Of a DNA stretch of 6,046 nucleotides, positions 1 to 5,523 are shown piece by piece. Each line of letters opens with the position of its first letter. The stretch's first letter is position 1. Position numbers and translations under genes: made by a program. The notes beneath the pieces were generated by a model. It worked only from the letters and a program-made list of their open reading frames with translations, did not search any database and was not told where the DNA came from. This stretch comes from Mariaggregatimicrobium sp964498785. Its GTDB lineage: Bacteria > Zhuqueibacterota > Zhuqueibacteria > Thermofontimicrobiales > Thiofontviventaceae. Location: the NCBI GenBank assembly GCA_964498785.1, contig CAZCJL010000214.1:1-6046 (forward strand). Direction: 5' to 3'.

Positions 1-167
1 GCATAATACCCATTTTCTGCCAACCATTGCGGTTCTCTTTCTTGCAGTGCAGGATCTGGAGTTAACCACCGCCCAATTGCAGCATCATAATAACGCCTTG
101 CATGAACTAAGTTTACAGAAGAAAATAAAGCTAAAAGTAAAAAAATAATACCGAATAATTTCCGCAT
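1..167 (-). CDS. Signal-peptide mini-RHS protein, N-terminal part (runs off the window)
   Basis: My own translation from the ATG at 167-165 gives 55 codons before the window edge, with no stop. Residues 1-23 form a Sec signal peptide: basic MRK, a hydrophobic run (LFGIIFLLLALFSSV) and a VHA cleavage site. The mature protein starts immediately with the RHS-core tip motif RRYYDAAIGRWLTPDP. In known RHS proteins this motif lies near the C-terminal end of a large beta-strand shell that encloses a toxin; here the shell is absent. The gene starts 22 nt after the stop of the transglutaminase-like gene at 190-1476 and has a strong ribosome site (AAAGGAG, 6 nt spacer), so the two are probably co-transcribed. 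Its architecture matches the gene at 2741-3535. The tail, and so any toxic activity, lies beyond the window. Translation and motif are seen directly; export and effector role are inferred. Confidence 0.85.
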   Translation of the reverse strand, partial: MRKLFGIIFLLLALFSSVNLVHARRYYDAAIGRWLTPDPALQEREPQWLAENGYY

Positions 168-189
168 GAAATACTCCTTTCCAATATTT

Positions 190-1476
190 TTAATATTCAC
201 CTGTTTTTTTAAATTTCTCAATGCTTTCAGCTTGTTTAATAAAAAATTCCGTTGGTAATTCAAGAACAATTCCTAATTCTTTAGCCTTATTTTTATGCCA
301 TTCAGATCGAGCCAGAGCTTCTTTAATTGCTGGTATATATTTCTTCTCAACACTCTCAATCTCATTTTGTTTTTCTATTTGTAATTCATCAATTTTAATT
401 CGAAATTTGGGATCAATTTTATTTTGATTATAAGGTTGTGGGATACTAATTGGTTTAGATGTAGTATGAACACCATGATCAAAAGTTGCTATCGGTATTT
501 TAAAAGGATTTGAAGGCTGCATCATTCTTTTTTGCTCTTCCCTTTTTTTATTCTGATAATCCCACGGTGATGGCGGCTTTGGTGTAATATTATCTACGAC
601 AGCCTGATTTTTCAGCGCAACAAACTCATTTGTGAAAATACTTTCTATCTTCTTGATTTTATCATTCAACTCAGCTTCAATATTATGTGCAATTTCAAAA
701 TAGAATTGATGTAAATTCCAATGTCCATTTGAGAATGTAGAATCATATTTTACTGCTAATCCAGTAAAATATAATGCCTTATTTAAATCTTTATGCTCAT
801 AAAAAAATCGGGCACATGTCGATAGCATACTGGCGATATATTCTTTTTTTGACAGAGTCCTTAAATAAACTCCATTCTTTATTGCTTTTTCAGGTATATT
901 CGAATCAGAGATATATCGTTTATCAGGAATAAAACCACCGCCACAGGTTGCTTCAATATTATTCATCTTTAATTCGGGATCAATGTAACGACAAAATATA
1001 TGTTTGGGACTTCTGACAGCTTGTATTGGCCAACCTAATCTATCTGCAAGCACAAGATGAAGCATTGGCATGGTAATGCAAGACCCCAATCTTGTATTCA
1101 AATACCCACTTAAAAATTGATTTGAAATCTTATTCGCTTCAAGATCACTCAAGTCATAAGTAAAAGTGAGAGAATCATTCCACCAACCAGCACGATAAAG
1201 AAAGGTGTTCATTGCCCCGATTCTTGCAACTGGCTCGGTTCTACCTTGTAAAATAAATTCTACTCCTTTTGCAATGATATCTATTTGATTACTGAAGTAA
1301 TCGATATCTACATCAGGACAAATTTCTTTTGTTATCACCAAGCAAGCAATTCCTATATCAATCTGGTTGTCAGGCAAATCCAAGATTTGTTCAATAGTCT
1401 GACCTTCATATTTTTCTTGAGCGAATGAGATTGAAAATAAGAATACAATTGACACGAGAATGATAATTTTCTTCAT
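190..1476 (-). CDS. Exported transglutaminase-like (SirB1-type) protein, copy 2
   Basis: A 428-residue protein. Residues 1-19 are a signal peptide (MKK, hydrophobic core, SFA|Q), so it should act in the periplasm or outside. Residues ~115-195 look like the papain-fold transglutaminase-like core of the SirB1 family: LNTRLGSC with candidate nucleophile Cys133, LVLADRLGWPI, then SPKHIFCRY with candidate His159. The third catalytic position, normally Asp, appears to be Glu175 in NNIEAT. Residues ~230-262 resemble a single TPR-like helix pair. A Pro-rich, charged segment (~298-350, with SPWDYQNK) leads to a helical C-terminus with YIPAIKEALARSEWH. It is a clear full-length paralogue of the protein at 3551-4825; the catalytic segments align without gaps. 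The reaction is unknown: peptidase, transamidase and inactive binding protein are all possible. A mini-RHS gene follows 22 nt downstream, and an attC-like site ends 27 nt upstream of the start codon. The ribosome site is weak (GAAAGAAAA). Confidence 0.88.
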   Translation of the reverse strand: MKKIIILVSIVFLFSISFAQEKYEGQTIEQILDLPDNQIDIGIACLVITKEICPDVDIDYFSNQIDIIAKGVEFILQGRTEPVARIGAMNTFLYRAGWWNDSLTFTYDLSDLEANKISNQFLSGYLNTRLGSCITMPMLHLVLADRLGWPIQAVRSPKHIFCRYIDPELKMNNIEATCGGGFIPDKRYISDSNIPEKAIKNGVYLRTLSKKEYIASMLSTCARFFYEHKDLNKALYFTGLAVKYDSTFSNGHWNLHQFYFEIAHNIEAELNDKIKKIESIFTNEFVALKNQAVVDNITPKPPSPWDYQNKKREEQKRMMQPSNPFKIPIATFDHGVHTTSKPISIPQPYNQNKIDPKFRIKIDELQIEKQNEIESVEKKYIPAIKEALARSEWHKNKAKELGIVLELPTEFFIKQAESIEKFKKTGEY

Positions 1477-1495
1477 CTATTTTCTTTCATTGTTT

Positions 1496-1501
1496 ATTAT
1501 A
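1496..1501 (-). promoter_or_regulatory. Possible -10 box (TATAAT) before the 190-1476 gene
   Basis: On the minus strand a perfect TATAAT lies about 19 nt upstream of the ATG at 1476, between the attC-like site and the gene. No good -35 hexamer is visible at the usual distance (that position reads CCAGCT), and no Bacteroidota-type -7 motif (TAnnTTTG) is present. In AT-rich DNA a TATAAT can occur by chance, so this is only a candidate. Confidence 0.22.
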
Positions 1502-1503
1502 TG

Positions 1504-1632
1504 GGCTAACTCGTTTTAAGCTGGCGAAGGTTGCGGCGCACGGACTATGAAACTTGTACAAAAGCCTATGCGAAAGTCAAAATTCTGGATTTCAAATGCA
1601 GCCCTTCGCTCAGCTTGAAAACTTTGTTAGCG
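1504..1632 (-). repeat. Integron attC-like recombination site
   Basis: The ends of this 129-base segment are imperfect inverted repeats with the layout of an integron attC site. Read on the minus strand, CGCTAAC (R''-like, 1632-1626) and GTTAGCC (R'-like, 1510-1504; six of seven positions fit GTTRRRY) pair through GCTAAC/GTTAGC. After a 3/2-nt spacer the arms 1622-1603 and 1530-1513 pair as GTTTT-[C]-AAGCTG-[A]-GCGAAGG against the other arm lacking the bracketed C and A. Two unpaired bases on the R'' side, one of them an extra C inside TTCAAGC, are the known signature of attC extrahelical bases, which set strand choice by the integron integrase. The central loop is about 72 nt; total length is within the known attC range. 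The R''-like box fits RYYYAAC at only five of seven positions. The orientation matches the minus-strand genes, as in a cassette array. No integrase gene is in the window. Confidence 0.72.
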
Positions 1633-1723
1633 CAACGTACACAAGGCAATGAGAAGATTTGATTAGTGACATACAAAACTAAAAATACTTGCCGAAGAAC
1701 CAGACGATAAAATTCTGCACTGA

Positions 1724-1789
1724 GCCAAACAACATTTTTTACGTTACCTTTAAAAATACAAAAAATAAAAGTAATAGATGTTGTTTGGC
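1724..1789. repeat. 12-bp perfect inverted repeat, AT-rich 42-nt loop
   Basis: GCCAAACAACAT at 1724-1735 is the exact reverse complement of ATGTTGTTTGGC at 1778-1789. Within the loop, GTTACCTTT and AAAGTAAT can extend the stem by about 8 bp with a G-T wobble. The tips (GCCAAAC/GTTTGGC) resemble attC R boxes with one mismatch each, but the arms lack the interrupted R-spacer-L structure. The long loop and the 4-nt delay before a short T run (1794-1798) make a terminator unlikely. Function is unknown. Confidence 0.6.
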
Positions 1790-1840
1790 GGACTTTTTGT
1801 AAAGAGCTAAACCAAAAACGCTGACTTACCCACCCAACCA

Positions 1841-1944
1841 GCAAGGTTTGTGGGCGCGTTGAGTAACAGTCGATTGTTAAACTATCATCGAACCTATTTT
1901 ATACAAATAAAGATTTTCAAGAGCACTTCGCCCACATACCTTGC
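1841..1944. repeat. 16-bp inverted repeat (one mismatch), 72-nt loop
   Basis: GCAAGGTTTGTGGGCG at 1841-1856 pairs with CGCCCACATACCTTGC at 1929-1944, with one T-T mismatch. The left arm can alternatively fold locally at 1829-1854 (CCCAC/GTGGG and AACC/GGTT around AGCAA), so two mutually exclusive structures exist. On the minus strand a perfect GTTRRRY match (GTTGGGT, 1838-1832) sits just beyond the left arm. No equivalent R'' box lies at the matching distance on the other side, so it is not called as an attC site. It could be a decayed recombination site or a structured RNA. Confidence 0.55.
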
Positions 1945-2049
1945 GAAACTCAGTACGAAAATAAGTTATGTCAAAGGTATAATAAATTATGCAAATAGAG
2001 GTATCGTATATTTTAATTGTAATATCCTATGTTTGATTATAAAAAGCAT

Positions 2050-2760
2050 CTATTCAATATAGTTTTTCAATGCTTCAAAATAATTCGCACTCTTTACGTG
2101 ATGAGCTTTTCCATTATCATCATAGTAGCATAACCAACCTTGCATGTAATTATCAAAGGTTGCCAGATATGTATCTGTGCCATAAATTATTTGACCAGTT
2201 TTGGTTCTATCATTAATCAATGAATTGAGGGAATCGGCTTGCATAATCTTTTGAGCTATAGTTGAATCTGCTTTCATTGAATTCCAAATAAATGAAGAAG
2301 ATTCATCATTGATTAATTTTTTTACTTCATCTACAGGTGCAATTGATGTCATTACATTTATTAATTCTTCAGTTTTATTTATTTCTTTTCCATAAATTAA
2401 TTGTGTGTCTGATTTTTTAAGCTTTGCAATTGTTGAATATTTATCTTTTTTTCTAATCCGTTCACAATTCCAAAGATAAATATTGGGAATTTTTTTTAAG
2501 GATTTTAATGATTCCTTAATTGTAAACGAATATTCCATAATAAAAAAATCCGATTCTGAACCCAGATATTCAACATTTCCTATATAAAAGAGTGTATCAA
2601 TTGCAACTAATTCTCCAAGCAATACATAATCATTTTCATCTATTAGCTGTTTAGGAGAACGATCAATAATGTCACCACATTCCGTTGTGCACAAATAAAT
2701 AATAGGGCATAATATACATAATAAAATTAAAATGTATATATTACCTTGTTTGTTCTTCAT
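2050..2760 (-). CDS. Exported or membrane-anchored protein, candidate immunity partner of the mini-RHS
   Basis: A 236-residue protein from the chosen start. The frame is open further upstream (to 2832), but the ATG at 2760-2758 is preferred. It has AAGGA 8 nt ahead, and it gives a normal signal sequence (MKNKQGN, then hydrophobic residues ~7-24) instead of a lysine-rich extension lying inside the upstream gene. The start overlaps the end of the mini-RHS gene (stop at 2743-2741) by 20 nt, implying translational coupling, as usual for toxin-immunity pairs. The segment Cys28...NDYVLLGELVAID (~44-55)...YSFTIKESLK...Cys99 loosely recalls small secreted OB-fold/NTR (TIMP-like) domains that start with Cys and a 'sD.V..G.V..i' strand; this is only a hint. 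The rest is unrecognised. Immunity function is inferred from overlap, co-export and position; it could equally be a second effector or a chaperone. Confidence 0.75.
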   Translation of the reverse strand: MKNKQGNIYILILLCILCPIIYLCTTECGDIIDRSPKQLIDENDYVLLGELVAIDTLFYIGNVEYLGSESDFFIMEYSFTIKESLKSLKKIPNIYLWNCERIRKKDKYSTIAKLKKSDTQLIYGKEINKTEELINVMTSIAPVDEVKKLINDESSSFIWNSMKADSTIAQKIMQADSLNSLINDRTKTGQIIYGTDTYLATFDNYMQGWLCYYDDNGKAHHVKSANYFEALKNYIE

Positions 2761-3535
2761 CTTTTTTTTCCTTTTCATTTTCTTGACGATACCTTTCTTC
2801 TGCTTCTTTTTCAGTTTCTGGCATCTGTTCATATTTTTCTTTATAAAGTTCTATATACTGTTCTTTTGAAATAGCACCTGCATCAAGTAAATAATTTAAT
2901 ACTTGGTCAAAAAGCGGTTTATTAGGATCAAAAGTTGCGCCGAAATTAGCACCTAAAAAATTTGATGGAATGTCTTCACTTGAAAATGAACTATGTCTTA
3001 TATTCGAATCACTATTTAATCCTTGGTTCACTTCAACAAATAATCCGCCAATTTGCACACCAAGAACCATTGCACCCTTTCCAGCTTTTGCAAGAAGTCC
3101 GTTTCCACTTGGAGAATTGAAATATACTTCTGAAGCAGCTTTTGTAAAATGTAACATATCGATTGTTCCACCATTTTTTGCAGGAACATAGCGTGTTGCA
3201 CGCCCTTGCGCACTCATTACAAACGGATTGGAATTTGTTGTTTTACAAAGTCGTAAGGTCTCAATTGAATTTGCGGGAACATTTCTTAGAACTTGGCTGG
3301 CAAGATGAGGAGAACCTAATCCAGCTTTTACAGGTTCTTCTCCATCAGGATCGTTAAATTTTAATGGATTATTTAAGCAATAGGCATATGGTGAAATATT
3401 AGGGTATTTATTAGCTTTTGGATCAGGAATTAAGAAACGACCAATTCCAGCATCGTAATATCTACCTAAACATGGTAAAGAAAGAGAAAGAATTAAGAAA
3501 AAAGTTAAAGAGGCTTTCATCAGAGATTTGGGCAT
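2741..3535 (-). CDS. Signal-peptide mini-RHS protein with unclassified tail domain
   Basis: A 264-residue protein. Residues 1-24 are a signal peptide (MPKSLMK, then hydrophobic SLTFFLILSLSLPCLG). Residues 25-65 are the very end of an RHS-repeat-associated core: RYYDAGIGRFLIPDP, then SPYAYCLNNPLKF and NDPDG. A normal RHS protein has many hundreds of residues of shell before this. Residues ~66-220 are the variable tail, with TIDMLHF (124-130), a Gly-rich hydrophobic stretch (147-166), FSSEDIPSN (184-192) and LGANFGATFDP (194-203). These motifs look like a conserved polymorphic-toxin tail family, but I cannot name it or its activity. Residues ~223-264 are a Glu/Lys-rich helix. The start has AAAGGAG 6 nt ahead; the in-frame ATG at Met6 is less well placed. 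The gene lies 15 nt after the transglutaminase-like gene and overlaps the next gene by 20 nt. Toxin activity is inferred from the RHS context. Confidence 0.85.
   Translation of the reverse strand: MPKSLMKASLTFFLILSLSLPCLGRYYDAGIGRFLIPDPKANKYPNISPYAYCLNNPLKFNDPDGEEPVKAGLGSPHLASQVLRNVPANSIETLRLCKTTNSNPFVMSAQGRATRYVPAKNGGTIDMLHFTKAASEVYFNSPSGNGLLAKAGKGAMVLGVQIGGLFVEVNQGLNSDSNIRHSSFSSEDIPSNFLGANFGATFDPNKPLFDQVLNYLLDAGAISKEQYIELYKEKYEQMPETEKEAEERYRQENEKEKKDEEQTR
2769..2773 (-). promoter_or_regulatory. Ribosome binding site fixing the start at 2760
   Basis: AAGGA on the minus strand, 8 nt before the ATG at 2760-2758 and inside the end of the mini-RHS coding region. Upstream in-frame ATGs at 2832 and 2778 have no comparable site at the right distance. 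Confidence 0.55.
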
Positions 3536-3550
3536 TAGTTACTCCTTTCG

Positions 3551-4825
3551 TTACCTATTAGATTTTAAGTTTATGTATTTTTTATCAATTTCATTCACTT
3601 CTTTTTTCTTTGCTTGTTTTACATAAAATTCTTCAGTCGTCTCAAGTACCATACCCATCTTCGTTGCTTTTTCTCTATGCCAATCAGAGCGTTTAAGTGC
3701 TTCATTTATCTTTGGAATATAATGATCTTTCATTTCCATTATTTCAAATTCAAACTCTGATCGTCGCTTATTCATTAATTGATTCTGCTTGCTGTTATAT
3801 GGAATATTCTTAGGTCGCGATGTTTGATGATTCGTAATCCCTGGAAGTTGTGCCATACGATTGGGAAATAAACTTGGTTTTGGAGCTAACATCTCCATTT
3901 CTTTTTTCCTTTTATTTTGATAATCCCAGGGTGAAGGAATTTTGGGGGATATTTCCATTTGATTGTTTGCTGCCATCATTTCAGCTTGATAAGTAGCTTG
4001 AACAGCATTTATACTTTTATTCATTTTTTCATTGAGGTCTTTAGCATATAGATAATAACAAACTCCTAAATTCCAATGAGCGTTGCATAGAGTGGAATCA
4101 ACAGATAATGCAAGGCTAAGATATTCCATAACCTTTTGATGATTTTTTGGAAATAATCGAATATTTGAAATAAGCACAGAGGCAAGATATTCTTTTTTAG
4201 ATAAAGTGCGCATATAAACGCCATTTTCTATCCCTTCTTTCGAAATACTAAAATCCTGTACGTAACCTTCATCAGGAACATATTTACCACCTGAAGTTGT
4301 TTCTATATTGTTCTCTTTGAAATCGTCAGAAACATATCGACAAAAGAAGTGCTCTGGTGCTCTTACTGCTTTTATAGGCCAATTAAGTCTATCAGCCAAT
4401 ACCAAATAAAGCATCGGCATTGTAATACAGGAACCTGTTTTAGTATCGAGATAACCATTTAGAAAAAGATTCTCTCTTTTAGTTACTACAATATCATCGA
4501 AATCATATTTAAAGGTAATCAAATCATTCCAAGCACCAGGCAAATAAAGAAATGTATTTATTGCTCCAATTCTAACCAACGGATTATCACTCTCACGAGC
4601 TAAATCTTTAATCCTTTTTGTCATTAAATTAAGCATTAAATCATAATGATCAAAATTTAGTTCGGGATAACCGTCTTTTGCCAGCACAAAGCATGCAGTT
4701 CCTAAATCAATTTTACCTTCTGGTAATTTTAGGATTTGCTCTATAGATAATTCCGTAGGCTTTTCTTGTGCTGATGAAATAGAATATAAAGATAGAATTA
4801 AAATGATTGATGCGATTTTTTTCAT
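3551..4825 (-). CDS. Exported transglutaminase-like (SirB1-type) protein, copy 1
   Basis: A 424-residue protein with a signal peptide (MKKIASIILILSLYSISSA|Q). The transglutaminase-like core (~115-195) keeps LDTKTGSC with candidate Cys133, MPMLYLVLADRLNWPI, and APEHFFCRY with candidate His159, then NNIETTSGG with Glu175 at the usual Asp position. These three residues have exactly the same numbers as in the paralogue at 190-1476. A TPR-like helix pair (~228-260), the SPWDYQNK segment (298-305) and a helical end with YIPKINEALKRSDWH (369-383) also match. The ribosome site is AAAGGGA about 5 nt before the ATG. It sits 22 nt after an RHS-core fragment and 15 nt before the mini-RHS gene, apparently in one transcript. 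Possible roles are processing or cross-linking of the exported RHS tail, acting as its carrier, or protecting the cell from it; the sequence does not decide between these. Confidence 0.88.
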   Translation of the reverse strand: MKKIASIILILSLYSISSAQEKPTELSIEQILKLPEGKIDLGTACFVLAKDGYPELNFDHYDLMLNLMTKRIKDLARESDNPLVRIGAINTFLYLPGAWNDLITFKYDFDDIVVTKRENLFLNGYLDTKTGSCITMPMLYLVLADRLNWPIKAVRAPEHFFCRYVSDDFKENNIETTSGGKYVPDEGYVQDFSISKEGIENGVYMRTLSKKEYLASVLISNIRLFPKNHQKVMEYLSLALSVDSTLCNAHWNLGVCYYLYAKDLNEKMNKSINAVQATYQAEMMAANNQMEISPKIPSPWDYQNKRKKEMEMLAPKPSLFPNRMAQLPGITNHQTSRPKNIPYNSKQNQLMNKRRSEFEFEIMEMKDHYIPKINEALKRSDWHREKATKMGMVLETTEEFYVKQAKKKEVNEIDKKYINLKSNR

Positions 4826-4847
4826 TTATTCCCTTTCATATTTTATT

Positions 4848-5258
4848 TTAAAAGCGCTGACAATCAATTATATGGCCACTTCTTTTATTACGATCCGTTT
4901 CATTACCCTCTTCGTCATAATAGACTTCATCCATTCCAGTTGGATCGATCAAAATGATAGGGCTATTATTACAATATAAATAGGGAGATATTATATTTGT
5001 TTCGGCTAACGGATCCACAACCCAAAATCTCCCAATCTCCGCATCATAATACCTCGCACCAAAATAATACCACTCCAGCGCATTTTCGTCGTCGAGTTCT
5101 TTGCCGGTGTACTTGAAAATCGCCGGCTGTTCCCCGGAAACCAGGCTGCGACCGGGCATTATTTTGCCGGTTGTGACATTTACCGAATATAGCTGTCCAC
5201 AATTCAAGCAGCTTATTAAATCATATCTAGCATTATCTTCTGGATAATTAACATACAA
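4848..5258 (-). CDS. Orphan RHS-core C-terminal fragment (displaced cassette, probably a remnant)
   Basis: Residues ~35-110 are an unmistakable RHS-repeat-associated core: MPGRS, FKYTGKELDDE, EWYYFGARYYDAEIGRF, VVDPLAE, SPYLYCNNSP, IDPTGM. Everything upstream in a normal rhs gene is missing. The only start is a TTG at 5258-5256 with no ribosome site, and the frame is open only back to 5279, where a TAA lies inside the 3' end of the immunity gene. After the DPTGM hinge only ~27 residues follow (DEVYYDEEGNE...CQRF), far too short for a toxin domain. Bases 5101-5160 are 60% G+C against 22% in 5341-5400, the usual contrast between conserved core and variable tail DNA. Displaced ends like this are known in rhs and cdi loci, where the core serves as homology for swapping tails. 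It is probably not translated alone, though it lies 22 nt before the next gene. Confidence 0.8.
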   Translation of the reverse strand: MYVNYPEDNARYDLISCLNCGQLYSVNVTTGKIMPGRSLVSGEQPAIFKYTGKELDDENALEWYYFGARYYDAEIGRFWVVDPLAETNIISPYLYCNNSPIILIDPTGMDEVYYDEEGNETDRNKRSGHIIDCQRF

Positions 5259-5271
5259 TTGATAGTAATAA

Positions 5272-5514
5272 TCAGTTATTTAATAATAAATTTATTTCCT
5301 TTATTATGTTTTTTACTTTATTTTTCAATTCATTGGAATAAGTGCTTTCTTTTTTTAAAAATTGACTAAAGTTCCATTTTAGTTCTATTAAAATTTCAGT
5401 CGCGGTAAAACCAGCTTCAATAGAATCTATCACTTTTTGTGCCCAGGAATTGAATCCTTCATTTTTCATCAGTTTAGAAATTTTATTTGCTTCTTCATAA
5501 TAATCTATACACAT
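5272..5514 (-). CDS. Small probable immunity protein for the 5524-6046 tail
   Basis: An 80-residue, soluble, mostly helical protein without a signal peptide, so it would be cytoplasmic. The gene follows the RHS tail gene after 9 nt, and its ribosome site (AAGGAG, 5 nt spacer) overlaps that gene's TAA stop, so they are translationally coupled. Motifs include EGFNSWAQKVIDSIEAG (19-35), TATEILIELKWNF (36-48) and a Lys/Leu-rich C-terminal helix. The pattern recalls small helical proteins found next to polymorphic toxins, but I cannot give a named family. The role is inferred from size, position and coupling: binding and neutralising the toxin tail encoded just upstream. Confidence 0.8.
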   Translation of the reverse strand: MCIDYYEEANKISKLMKNEGFNSWAQKVIDSIEAGFTATEILIELKWNFSQFLKKESTYSNELKNKVKNIIKEINLLLNN

Positions 5515-5523
5515 ATTAACTCC

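Larger units (their letters stand above)
1477..2049. other. 573-base non-coding gap with several palindromes
   Basis: No convincing gene is present. The open frames here lack ribosome sites, run through the attC-like site and inverted repeats, and have no recognisable domain. The gap holds the attC-like site next to the 190-1476 gene and two more inverted repeats (1724-1789 and 1841-1944). The stretch 1945-2049, just past the stop of the 2050-2760 gene, is very AT-rich, with no clear hairpin-plus-T terminator for that gene. Confidence 0.7.

Noticed and set aside
1724..1800. Hairpin followed by TTTTT as a rho-independent terminator on the plus strand
   Set aside because: The loop is 42 nt and AT-rich, the T run is only five and delayed by 4 nt, and no plus-strand gene ends here.
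1566..1844. 92-codon minus-strand open frame
   Set aside because: It runs through half of the attC-like site and two palindromes, has no ribosome site and no recognisable protein pattern; treated as chance.
1832..1970. Second attC site using GTTGGGT (1838-1832, minus strand)
   Set aside because: One R box matches perfectly, but the opposite box (ACATAAC) is about 20 nt from its arm versus 2 nt on the other side, so the attC geometry fails.
1850..2062. 70-codon plus-strand open frame with a GTG start
   Set aside because: No ribosome site, lies across a 16-bp inverted repeat, overlaps the end of a well-supported gene on the other strand, and has no domain.
2761..2832. Lysine-rich 24-residue N-terminal extension of the 2050-2760 protein
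   Set aside because: It lies entirely inside the mini-RHS coding region, lacks a ribosome site and would bury the signal sequence; AAGGA supports the start at 2760.
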